Source: Gnetum montanum (taxonomy: Eukaryota; Streptophyta; Gnetopsida; Gnetales; Gnetaceae). From it: DNA of 64,000 nucleotides. Position 1 is the stretch's first letter, and each line of letters opens with the position of its first letter. Position numbers and translations under genes: made by a program. Location: positions 219,952-283,951 of the forward strand of contig MNCI01004927.1 in NCBI GenBank assembly GCA_015680685.1, read 5' to 3'. Positions 11,022 to 21,159 of the stretch are shown here, one piece after another. The notes beneath the pieces were generated by a model. That model was given only the letters and a program-made list of their open reading frames with translations. It was not told the DNA's origin and searched no databases.

Positions 11022-11188
11022 NNNNNNNNNNNNNNNNNNNNNNNNNNNNNNNNNNNNNNNNNNNNNNNNNNNNNNNNNNNNNNNNNNNNNNNNNNNNNNN
11101 NNNNNNNNNNNNNNNNNNNNNNNNNNNNNNNNNNNNNNNNNNNNNNNNNNNNNNNNNNNNNNNNNNNNNNNNNNNNNNNNNNNNNNNN
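11022..11188. other. Assembly gap of 167 N
   Basis: Run of n inside the gag region of element A. Reading frames that cross it are artefacts. Confidence 0.99.
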
Positions 11189-12174
11189 AGTAGGTGGTGC
11201 TATTGAAGCAGCAACCACGGGTTGTGCTACCGGGTAGGCTGCTTGTGTGGTCGGTGGAACAAACCATAGTCCCATGCTAGGTTGTACTATTTACGGGGCT
11301 TTGTAGGTCTAATGGCGGATGTAGTGAGACATCTGTGATGGTAGTGTAGTAGGAGGAGAAGTGAGTGGGGTCCACCATGTGGACCAGCTTGGGCCCGCTG
11401 CTGATGGTGGGACAGGTGTAAATGCAAGAATAGAGGTGGAAGCTGCACACGACTACGAGGTAGGTACGGTGTGAACATGGGGCAAGGTAGCCATGGTTGG
11501 TGCATGTTGCGAAGCAAAAAAGGATTGTTGAATAGTTACGGGAGGATTAGTGATCAGGGTTGAGACAGAGGCATAGGCATGTTGATGCGTCGAAGGAATG
11601 GTATGGCTACCTATTACCGATGGAATCACGAGTTGCGATGGTGTAAACGTGATCCTAAAGGGAGCAGTGGTAAACAACAGGTTCATCCAAAAGGACGGGG
11701 TAGGAGGGATGGTGGTAGGGTTGGTTTGACCCCCCCCCCCCACCTTCCTCGGATTGATAATCCAATTCCTCCTGTCCATCCTGTAAAGCCTTGTCATAAT
11801 GAGACATTGTATCTTGCAACTCCCCCAACCTAGTCACCTCGATCAGCTAATCTAAGCCATTGGTTCATTTGTGTCAAAGGGATGGAAATGCTAGGAGTGG
11901 GAATAAATTCCTTCCCATTGCAGTAGGTGAACTCGAAGCCATGCTTCTCTTCGAGCTCTTGTGCATCTAAGGGTAGGTTTGCCTACACCTTAGCGCATAC
12001 AAAGTTATATCGTTCATATTGCAGGGTCAAGCCCTCAGGTCCCCAATTTTGGATCCTGAGGGATCGACGTGGTCCCAGCATTGAGCTGGGTGGTTGCTCG
12101 ACACCCGTAGTGACTTGAACCAGAACAGGAACCTCGAGATTAGCGATAGCAACAACAATAGTTTAAGAAGTCAT
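11189..12174 (-). pseudogene. N-terminal ORF and start of gag, element A
   Basis: A minus-strand frame starts at the ATG at 12172-12174 and runs to TAG at 11832-11834 with two internal stops; it contains PRRSLRIQNWGPEGLTLQYE and a C-terminal QMNQWLRLADRGD. The next frame (about 11655-11837) is helical and Gln/Glu-rich, and 11453-11797 is Pro/Thr/Ser-rich, like the long N-terminal arm of Tat Gag. Ogre elements have a separate ORF1 before gag; whether the first frame is such an ORF or the Gag N-terminus split by decay cannot be decided here. Confidence 0.5.
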
Positions 12175-12395
12175 TATTATAAGGCTAAAAGAGGTGTAAA
12201 CAAGGGAAAAATAGAAGATCTAGCAGCGATCTAAAGCTTTATGTCTTGTAGGGTTTCAGAAGAACCGTCGGAGCGACCGATCTGTACCACATGGTGTGTA
12301 AACAATCGCAAAAGGGTGTCAAGTTTATGCTAGTATGTGTCGGGGTACAGAATGCACACAGGACTACCATAAAACATGGAAAGGGCACTAAAAGG

Positions 12396-12412
12396 CCCTC
12401 CTTCTAGTGCCA
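12396..12412 (-). promoter_or_regulatory. Candidate primer binding site of element A
   Basis: On the minus strand, 6 bases inside the LTR edge, the sequence TGGCACTAGAAGGAGGG begins with the TGG expected opposite a tRNA CCA end. I do not assign the tRNA. Position relative to the LTR end at 12419 supports it. Confidence 0.55.
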
Positions 12413-13068
12413 GAAAACTGTAGCAACCAAAAACATCAGAGGCTGGAAACACCGAGAGGTTGTCAGTCAAACAGTCTTAACCTCAGATCTGTGTGAGGGC
12501 CATGCTAGATAAAATAGAAACGGGGTGCCCTAAACGGTCTGGTCAATCAGACAAGAACTTAGTCAATGTCACTAAACCTTTTGCAAACGTGTAATTTGAA
12601 AACAATGTTTATAGCGTAAAATAATTATTATTATATGTGAGGAAATGAAAACGATGTAAAATGCAATGATAAGCAGGAGAGTAAAGTAAATTGGAGTTAA
12701 GAAATGCACCGCTTCAAGACTACATCTTTACTTTGTCAAGGTGGATACAATCGGTTGTGTGACACTGGGAAGCATAGAGATCCCAAAAGTAACCAAGACG
12801 TTCAAAGCAAGCCAACTGTACGCTTGAACGTAGACTTAAAAAGCCAACAATGCAAAATGCTACAAAGGTAATAGAAAAGAGCTAACAAAATCCCAAACGA
12901 GAATGCCAACTACTTAATTTTTTCCAACTCGCAAATGTTAACAATGCTCAAGATTTCCAACCCTTTAAATTCTCAAATTGCCAACCATGTAAAATTTGCC
13001 AACCCTTTAAATTCTCAAATTGCCAACCATGCAAAATTTGCCAACCCTTTGACTGTTGCTCGTTGGGG

Positions 13069-13076
13069 TATTTATA
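13069..13076 (-). promoter_or_regulatory. TATA box of the element A LTR
   Basis: TATAAATA on the minus strand, downstream of the palindrome cluster in element orientation. The related solo LTR has TATAAATG at the matching place (47209-47216). Confidence 0.6.
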
Positions 13077-13259
13077 GGGCCAGGAGGATGCGAGAAATGC
13101 AATTTAAATGCCACACATCTTGGACCCACAAGATGTTGACATGTCCATACTGCATGGATATGCAAAGCTGATTGATGAGCCTGTCGCACTGTAATCACGC
13201 TGTCAAAACTAGAGATGCTGGGATTAGGTGCGCCAACAATGCAGACAAGGAGTGAAGCA

Positions 13260-13926
13260 CACAGATGTAGCGTAGTCGCCTGCTATGTTGTGCGACATTA
13301 TGGAGCGTAGCCTATTAGCGTAGTGTAGCTTCTTGCTACACTATGCTACGCTCTGTAGCGTAGCATAGCGTAGCCACCAGTTCGAAGAAGAAATTTGCAT
13401 TGGAGTTAATTGCAGGTGTTGGAAGCCTTTGAAGTGCATTGGTTGGTTCTACATGTTTTCTATGCTATGCTATGCTACGTAGCATAGCATAGCATAGTAG
13501 CCGACCTTATCTGTGAACCACACCGAAGTTGCAAACGTTTACTTGAAGTTTGGTCATGTTAACAACTGCAACTGCAACCTGCTGATCTTGCACTTGAGAC
13601 ACCTCTTATTTTTCTTGCGTCACCGCTACGCTGTGCTACGCTATGTAGCATAGCATAGCGTAATAGCCAACATAGCCTACTTTTTGCTCAATTTTTCATT
13701 TTTCGATGAGAAGCTCTGCCAAGGACTTGAATTTGAAAAAGGCAACTGGTTTTGAAGGCCAGAGTGCTTGCCGAGTGCGATTGGGATCACTCTGTAAGCT
13801 GGGCCTATCTGTTTTTCCTTTGTTACGCTGCATAGCGTAGCATAGCGTAGCACTTTATTTTGCAACAGTTTGGTTGCCTGAGCAACTATCTTTTGAGGCC
13901 TACTACGCTACATAGCGTAGCGTAGC
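13260..13926. repeat. Cluster of GCTACGCTA / TAGCGTAGC palindromes in U3 of element A
   Basis: At least five inverted-repeat sites built from GCTACGCTA or GCTATGCTA and their complements: 13341-13368 (12-base arms, 4-base loop), 13460-13497 (perfect 38-base palindrome, no spacer), and imperfect ones near 13627-13664, 13825-13850 and 13903-13926. They occupy U3, upstream of the TATA box. The solo LTR has a diverged set at 47370-47900. The same decamer occurs in introns of the plus-strand gene at 3259-7897. Confidence 0.85.
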
Positions 13927-14225
13927 ATAACAAACTTCTTGACTAAAAAACTTGTCAAAATATTTTGCGCATCCTGAGCATTGCCAACAACTCCACATGT
14001 GGTTTCTAAGTAAACTATCAGATGGATGAATTATCCAAGTGGGCAAACTAGAGAGTCCATCGGGCCTGTCAACACTGGGTGTAGAAAACTTGCCAAACTG
14101 GACAGTGTGCACTCAGAGCATCCATTTCTTGCCAAACTGTCATGACGCCGCACTTGTGGAAATTCTTTGCCTGAATTCTAAGACCCTAGTGAAGTAAGAG
14201 GGTCCCAAAATTTTAGGGTGTTTCA

Positions 14226-14479
14226 ACTATAGTCTTTCATCCTAGCTCTTTAAGATATTTAGTGTTATGATCTCTATTGTCTCTGAGGTGTTCAAATATC
14301 ATTCTATTACATATTATCAATTACTTATTTCTTGATTTAAACTCTTTTAAATGAAGAGAAGTGAAAATATGCATTTTTATATTTAGCAATATGACTTGCA
14401 ATATGACTATAGCCTTTCATCTTGGGCAAGAGAATTTCCTCACCAACTAGCTAATCTCTAGGTTATTCTCTTTAAGATG
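14226..14479. repeat. Tandem duplication of older flanking DNA, units 1 and 2a
   Basis: Unit 1 (14226-14405) starts ACTATAGTCTTTCATC and runs to TAGCAATATGACTTGCAATATG. Unit 2 starts ACTATAGCCTTTCATC at 14406 and is cut at 14479 by element B; it resumes at 44858-45005 with the same order of landmarks (TCTCT.TTGTCTCT, TATTACATATTATCAATTAC, GAAGAGAAGTGAAAATATGC). Unit 2 is about 50 bases longer near its start. No coding signal. Confidence 0.75.
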
Positions 14480-15379
14480 TGATGAGTCATGTTAAGTTGG
14501 CTATGTCGACAAGGCCTCGTCAACTAGGCCTTGTTGACGAGGCCTAGTCAATGCATCTTACCATGCATCAACGAGGCCCTATCGATGCAGTGTTGAAAAT
14601 TAGCTATAAATACGTGCTTGTAGCCACATTTATGGCAAGTAGAGATTGTAGTTTTAGTGAAGCTCTTGTAGTTTTTCCCTTTTAAAGTTAGGATTTTTCC
14701 CCGAGTGCCTGCAGTAGGAGTCATTGAGTGTACAAATCTTTATTCGAGCATTATTGTACCTGAGCATGACAATGTGTGTGGAAATAAAGATGAGCTTTCT
14801 GATAAGCCTTACAACACTTTGAAATGATTACCTATTTCATTTATGCATTCAATGTTTTCAATTATTTATCAAATATTTTTCAGTTATTACATTAACAAAG
14901 CACTTGAACTACATAGATTAAACACATAAGTATGATTGCTTCGAGCGTAACATGTATTGACTTGCTAATCTCAATAGCATTATTGTTTGGTATGCCTAGT
15001 AGCATAGCACTTGGTCACCAAGTAGTAAATATGTGGGTTTAGGACATGTACAGAAAGTGGGATTAGATGCTTATGTTAGGATTAGTTAAATGCTAGTTAA
15101 TTAGTTAATTTAGAATAGTTAATCAAATTCTTTTTATCTACATCTTAAGCACCAACTATAAAACAAAAAATGATAAAAATCAGATACCTCAGTTACACTT
15201 AACAATACCAACGTACATCACAAGTGTAACTGGGAGAACAACGATTAACCTTAAGGCTAGATTCACTTTCTAAAGGACTAGTGCATCAAAAACGATAAAG
15301 TTCGTGGAATTTTTCTAGATCACATGTGAATGCTTCATGATTCGTATGGTTGGGCGTAGGGGTAGGTCACTACTCATCA
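14480..15379 (+). repeat. 5' LTR of element B (900 bp)
   Basis: Starts TGATGAGTCATG and ends CACTACTCATCA. It matches 35566-36173 plus 44565-44857, including CTTGTAGTTTTTCCCTTT, GTGTACAAATCTTTAT-like and GTTAGGATTAGTTAAATG blocks. U3 holds an AGGCCT palindrome cluster (14506-14590) and TATAAATA (14605-14612). Confidence 0.9.
14506..14612 (+). promoter_or_regulatory. AGGCCT palindrome cluster and TATA box in U3 of element B
   Basis: Four near-palindromic sites with an AGGCCT or AGGCCC core and TCGAC/GTTGAC-like arms lie in 85 bases, for example GTCAACTAGGCCTTGTTGAC. TATAAATA follows at 14605-14612. The second LTR repeats the arrangement (35588-35655, then TTATAAAC). A similar module lies inside the element at 31928-32017. 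Confidence 0.65.
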
Positions 15380-15398
15380 TTGGTGCTATTACTAGGGG
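15380..15398 (+). promoter_or_regulatory. Primer binding site of element B
   Basis: Directly after the LTR: TTGGTGCTATTACTAGGGG. It matches, with transitions, the TGGCGCCGTTGCCGGGGA-type site of Athila/Calypso elements, attributed to tRNA-Asp. Elements C and D have sites of the same type. Confidence 0.75.
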
Positions 15399-15539
15399 CT
15401 TTGTTTGTGAAACATGCACTTTTTAGGTTTAAGTGAATATCATTAATATCGTTGTACAAACCTCAAGGTCCATATCATTCCCACTATACATAGAATTGTA
15501 TAAGCACACTGATAATTTTATTTTGTTTTATTTTGCAAA

Positions 15540-17790
15540 ATGTCTTCTTCTTCTCGCAAGCACGAAGATACCAAACCAACAATCCCACAAGAATGTAAAG
15601 TGGTATACACTCATCTAGATGAATCTGTGCCGAACTTCATGATATGGAGGGCAACATCATCTTCCCCCTCGATCGTTCTATGTCCAAGATGTTATTCAAA
15701 ACCCTCAAGAAGCTGGGCATAGCAGATCTTCATGAAGAATACGTTGTGGAAGGATATGATGCTCGAAAATACTATCCCAATGAAACACAATGAAAACAAG
15801 ATTGACGCTAGGAGAAACTCCATGAAGCTACAAAGGGGAAACATTACACCAATCCCTTGTTCCTACTAAATCAAGATGACACTGAGAATCCTCCTACTAA
15901 AGGTTCTCAACATGAAGATCCTCCACCCCTTAATATAGATGGCGAGGGTGTGAACCTAAACCTACGATCCACTATTCATAAAATAGGTTTACGAAGAAGT
16001 GATAGCCAAGGTAGGGACTTGGGTAAGCATCATAATAGTAAGGGATCTAAGGATGGTGATTATAATAAGCATAAGAATGATGGTGAACACCACGATGGTA
16101 GTGGTGATCCACCTTCCTCTTCATCCTCTTCATCTAATTCGGAACATTCTTCTTCATTTGACAATTCTCATAAAAATCGCCATTGAAACAATTGTGATGA
16201 AGGTGATCAGTGAGATAACAATGACCATGAAGGCCACAAAAACCAAAGGGATGGCCAAAACCATCATCAGCGTCACTAAAATAGTGATGATGATGAACCT
16301 CTATTAGTGACTTGAGGTATGCTCAACATTCTAGAGGGAATTAAAATTCCAATCAGGCATATGAAAGATAGTCAGATCAAGCACCTAGACATGAACAATA
16401 TCTCAAGGCTTGAGGGGGGATACAATTCTAATCTATAGACACATCTACAAGCTTTTCATGATGGCTGTACCTTACAGAACATAGAGAATGAGTGGAAAAA
16501 ACTCAAACTTTTTCCAAGGATACTCATCAAAGAAGCTGAAAGTTGGTACCAATCCTTAGAGCTGGATTCTATCTATAGATGGAATACCATGCTAAAGCTA
16601 TTTAATGATAAATACCAGATGTACTCCAGAGTGTCTAATCTGAGAAGGCAAATCCAAGGTTGGAAATAAGGAGCACATGAACCCTTCACTGTTGCCATGG
16701 TCTAATACTATTCACTCTTACACTGATGCCCTAGCCATAGTTATTCTCAGAGAAAACAAATTTGCAACATAATAGATGGGCTTAGAGGAAAAATTAGAAG
16801 AACCCTTGGGATGTATGCCTAAGGAAGATTGTTTGAACTAAGAGCTCATTAGATCTAGAGGCTAACTGAGCAAGTAGCAAAAGAAGAAGGTGAGCTACAA
16901 AAAAGGGAAAGTGTTGAAGAGTATAATAGGGACCCTTCCATCAGAAAATGAGAGGTCCAATTTTGTGATGAGGAGGAATCACCACTTGATGCAGTGGTGA
17001 ACAGAAAGACCTTACCCATCCAAAAATCTATTTCTAATATTTCAACCAAGGTTGACAAATTATGGGACTCTTTGGACAAGAAATTTCAAATGGCCATGAA
17101 GATTGCTGAAGAATCCAAAGAGCAAAATAGTGATTGTAATCATAGATGGTGAAAAGAAGGTGAACTTGCCTACCAAAGAAGTAAGGGCAAATTGTTGCAA
17201 TAGAGGAAGTTGTAGAATCTAACTCTAATGATGAAATTGAATGTGACATCTATCAATACAAACATCCAAAGGGATGTTGCCCTATGGTGTCACACTTACA
17301 AGAGTCTGGAATGTACACATTAAATCCTCGCCTAACACAGAGGCCAGCTCTAAGATGATTACCTTACCCTCAAGGTAGTCTAAGGCAGTTCCACTAGCAA
17401 CAACAAGCTTACTACCCAAGTGGAACTCCTCCACAACCTTATGAATAATACCAACAATAGTACCAACCATAATCATGGGGAATGCCACCACCAGGGCAAC
17501 AGTACCCTTATAGGCAACCAGACCAATACAGGTACTATGTTCAACAACCTGTCTCCCTTAGAAGTTTTGTAAGTCATACATCATTCCAAAATTGCTATTA
17601 CCCTTCAGAGTACCATTGAACACATTCACGATCTACTCAAGGGAAAACCCATATCCATATCCATATCCATATCATCCATCATATCCCTTTGCACATACAC
17701 CTCCACCTTCAACCCAGTTACCTCCTACTCTGTCCATGTAGGGTGAGATTTCTCCACAGCCGCAACAACAAAATGCTACAAGGGCTATAC
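15540..17790 (+). pseudogene. Gag of element B, broken
   Basis: A plus-strand frame opens at ATG 15540 with a Ser/Lys-rich N-terminus. About 15857-16186 is a hydrophilic His/Asp/Ser-rich arm. 16320-16670 is the Gag core, with NNISRLEGGYNSNL, THLQAFHDGC and KLKLFPRILI...ESWYQSL, clearly homologous to the Gag of elements C and D (HLQAFYDAC, KLKLFP, VWYRSL). Near 17240-17300 a Cys/His motif (CDIYQYKHPKGCCPMVSH) corresponds to the zinc-finger-like end in C. The tail is Pro/Gln/Tyr-rich. Several stops and frameshifts; not functional. Confidence 0.75.
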
Positions 17791-18039
17791 ACTCATAACC
17801 AATTTTTTAGCTGAGTGGTCCAAATAATTGATCATGAAAAGGACTTTTCTTCCAGCCTAGTAATCCTCTCCAACCCTCACAACCTACTTCAAATGATCAT
17901 CTTGCATCTCCAGCACCCTCATCCTTTGCATCAAATACCTTCGAGTGCCCTTCAAATGAAGTGCCACCTAGGATCTACATTGTAATGCTAACTCATGTTA
18001 TTTTTTATTAGATTAAGCTAGCAATCTTCCTATAAAAAG

Positions 18040-18522
18040 ATCTAATCCAAGAAGCCCGCTCACCTATCTACAAATCGTTGGACATGAGCCCTGCAAAGCT
18101 CTTCTTGACTCTAATTTTGGAGTTAATCTCATCTTCCATGACATGTACAAGGCCTAAAACCTACCACCTCTCATGAAGAGTAACATTCATCTAGAATTAG
18201 TAGGCCAATTGATTACTATCCCTCTAGGATTAGTAGAGGACATTATGATCATAGTTTGTGGGTGGTCCTATCCTACTGATGTTTTAGTGATCAAAGTGAA
18301 CAATTGCAAAAGTGACTTCCCCATCATTATGGGAAGGGCTTGGTTAAGCATGGTCAATGCAAGAATGGGCATAAGAGACCTATCTTTAGAAATATCCAAG
18401 GATAATGAACTAGGCAAGATTGAGAAGAAGTGTATTCCATGCATCATATATAGCGATAATGGGTGCAATTGTGTGCAAAAGATTTGGTTAATCAAGAGCA
18501 CATACATTAAGGCATATAATTA
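18040..18522 (+). pseudogene. Aspartic protease of element B, broken
   Basis: Near 18085-18145 one frame reads ALLDSNFGVNLIFHDMY, the place of the Athila protease block (ALCDLGAS.NLMP), with Asp-Ser-Asn instead of Asp-x-Gly. After a frame change the ORF at 18173-18523 gives the rest: LVGQLITIPLGLVEDI, then VIKVNNCKSDFPIIMGRAWL, matching the conserved V.D.....PIILGRPFL end of these proteases. The active-site loop has lost its Gly. Confidence 0.65.
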
Positions 18523-18759
18523 GTGTGCACAAGAAATTAACATTCAAAGGTGTTTATACATAGCAACCACAAAGAAAGAGGGCACCTAGTGGTTGATAGC
18601 TAATCCAGATAGTAGCACTATATGCATGGAGCCAACTGAGAGCCTAACTTGTGCATATGTTAAAGGCATGGACAAAATTTAACAAGTTCATTCCCAACTC
18701 TCTAATGAAGATGATGATACCTATTGGGGAGAGTTAGAAATTCATAATCACTTCAAGTA

Positions 18760-20128
18760 GGAGCCCTTAGAACTAAAAAATTTACTAGTTGGTATGCAAT
18801 ATGCATTTTTAAAGAATGGCAAATTGATCATAATTAATGTAAAACTTTCTCCCAAACAAAAAGAAAAGTTGTTGAAAGTGATGAATAAATGGTCAACAAC
18901 CTTACTTGGTCATATCTAGAGCTAACAAGAATCAATCCAAGGATATGCCAGCATCACATCTACACTAACCTAGCCATGAAGCCTATAAGGTAGCTACAAA
19001 GGTGGCTAGATCCCAAATTGATGCAAATCATCAAGGAGGATATTGAGCAACTCCTCAAGGCAAGGTTCATCTATCCAATAATAGATAGTGAGTGGGTTAG
19101 CCCACTCATAATTGTACCAAAAAAGGAAGGCAAATGGCGGGTTTGCATCAACTTTAGGCTATTGAATATGGAAACATTTAAAGATCATTTTCCTTTGCCA
19201 TTTGTAGATCAAGTGTTAGACATCATATCTAAGCATTATTATTATAAATTTTTGGATGATTATAGTGGCTATAACCAAATCCAAATTACACCCGAAGACT
19301 AGGCCAAGACAACATTCACCAATCCCTGGGGGACTTTTGCATACTATAAGATGTCATTTGGTCTATGCAATGCCCCTACAACCTTTCAACGCTTGGTCCT
19401 TAATATCTTTCAACAACAGATCAATAGTAGTGTTGAATTTTTCATGGATGACTTTTCCACTTATGGAGCTACCTTTGACCAAGCCTTGGATCAACTTAAG
19501 TAATACTGAAGAGATGTGTAGAGACAAACTTGTGGCTCAACTAACAAAAGAGCCATCTCATGGTCCAAGAAGGCATTGTGCTAGGGCACTGAATTTCACA
19601 AAAAGGGATTGAGGTAGACCCAGAAAAAATAAGGGTCATCCAAGGAATAACACCCCAACCAAAAAAAGTTAAAGATGTTTGATCATTCCATGGACACACT
19701 AACTACTACCGGTGAATCATAGAGAATTTCTCTAAGATTGCAAAGCCATTGGTAGAGCTTACAAAGAAAGATGCACCTTTCATCTAGACCAAGGAATGTA
19801 AACATGCATTCCAACAATTAAAGGATAAATTCATAGAAACACCAATCCTACGAGCACCAGACTAGTCCAGACCTTTCCATATCATGACAGATGCATCTAG
19901 CTATGCTTTGTAAGCAATGCTCATGTAAATGGATGATAAGAAACATCCATACTATATCCATAACATGAGTTGAGGCATTGTGGGAGCACAGTTAAATTAC
20001 ACCACCACAAAGAAAGAACTAATGGCAGTCGTGTATGTGCTAGAAAAGTTCTGGCACTATGTGCTTGGTTACAAAGTATTTGTGCATACGAACCACAGTG
20101 CAATTCGCTTCCTCATGAACAAGCCAAC
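18760..20128 (+). pseudogene. Reverse transcriptase and N-terminal RNase H of element B
   Basis: RT: SEWVSPLIIVPKKEGKWRVC (19090s), then FLDDYSGYNQIQITPED, a TAG in place of an expected CAG codon at 19300, WGTFAYYKMSFGLCNAP and the catalytic box FMDDFSTYG near 19441. RNase H begins about 19860 (MTDASSYAL region) and 19980-20128 gives AQLNYTTTKKELMAVVYVLE and NHSAIRFLMNKPTN. There the frame is cut by element D. Frame changes occur near 19260 and after 19500. Confidence 0.85.
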
Positions 20129-20974
20129 TAATCAGTGGCGAGGTAGCCCTACACTTAACCATACGAATACGAGCGTTTCACACACAATCCAGTCAAACTT
20201 CGCAAATGGGCTAGTTGTGGTATCTAGATAGTTACACGTGGATCGTAGTTCGTTGTCTTCCCACCTGGACTAGTATTTGCTTTCTCACGTATGGTTTAGT
20301 CTAGAGTGAGGCATATGATGTGATCCTACACTAGTGCTACTCCTAGAGACAATGGACCATAATCTTGATTAAACTAATAAGTAATAGGAAATGAAGTCTA
20401 AGCTAGCCTAAGTGCAATGAGCATCCATTCCTTAATCATCTGTACACATCTTGGACCTCATGCACAACTACAACTGGGATTACCAAGCGTAGATCCTAGG
20501 TACACTACTGGGTTACCAAGTAGTCACACTTAAATGCTCGTGATTAAGTCATACTCATTCTGCGTTACTAGGAGATAAGGGTAGAGAAATATTAATGAAG
20601 AAAGCAGTAAATAACAATAACAATTAAATAAATAATTAAGCTAAGTGGATGCTGCAATGATGAAGTAATCTCGATCTTTATTGTCGATCATGTGCATGTC
20701 CAAGTACGTCACACTTGAATAAGGATGTCGTACAATTACAATCATCACACTGCGAGCATGCATTGGGAGAAAAAGGGTTGGAAGGAAAAACTGACGTACT
20801 AAAAACTATTGAAAACTTAAACTTCAAAACTCCCATACTAAATCTGCCTACCTCTTATTTATAGATAGGGAGGCAGGTTGTGATATCGCGTCTAGGCTAT
20901 GATATCACGTATGTGATATCACGTACGCAATATCATGGGTGTGATATCGCAGCCAACAAATTCATGACTCATCA
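20129..20974 (-). repeat. 3' LTR of element D (846 bp)
   Basis: Matches 27937-28767 throughout. The terminal TG is changed to TA at 20129-20130. A GATATC-rich segment (20881-20955) stands next to the minus-strand TATAAATA at 20856-20863. A purine tract (minus-strand GTGGGGGTA) adjoins at 20975-20984. Confidence 0.9.
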
Positions 20975-21159
20975 TACCCCCACGACTAAATGAAAACTTG
21001 TCCTCAAGTTAAAGTGAGAACAAGCTCCATTGATTACATAGTGGATAGGTATGGGATTATTGACTAACAAGAATGGATTCATGTCGCAGTGTGGAATTAG
21101 AAAAAAATTGAGACACAACACAAAGAAGGTAAAAGAAAATCCTATAGCTACAAAATTGA

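Larger units (their letters stand above)
1..14225 (-). mobile_element. Element A: Tat/Ogre-like Ty3/gypsy retrotransposon, 5' part, degraded
   Basis: Read on the minus strand the order is LTR (12419-14225), primer binding site, N-terminal ORF, gag, protease, a 6 kb interruption, reverse transcriptase, RNase H, then a second RNase H domain. A second, archaeal-type RNase H after the first is known as a mark of the Tat lineage of plant Ty3/gypsy elements. Integrase and the 3' LTR are not in the window, so the element continues left of base 1 and no target-site duplication can be checked. All ORFs carry stops and some frameshifts, so the copy is dead. A solo LTR of the same family lies at 46557-48060 and fixed the LTR ends used here. 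Lineage call is firm; the Ogre comparison is inference. Confidence 0.85.
12419..14225 (-). repeat. 5' LTR of element A (1807 bp)
   Basis: Ends TGTAGCAACC (left) and GGTGTTTCA (right) match the ends of the solo LTR at 46557-48060, which is fixed by its own target-site duplication. Internal blocks also match, for example 12470-12560 against 46605-46690 (both CAGTCTTAACC ... GTGTGAGGGCC ... GGTGCCCT). Both copies contain clusters of TACGCT/AGCGTA palindromes. In element orientation the LTR starts at 14225, the palindromes come next (U3) and TATAAATA follows at 13069-13076. Confidence 0.85.

Noticed and set aside
10863-11275. Frames crossing the run of N
   Set aside because: They exist only because the gap has no stops.
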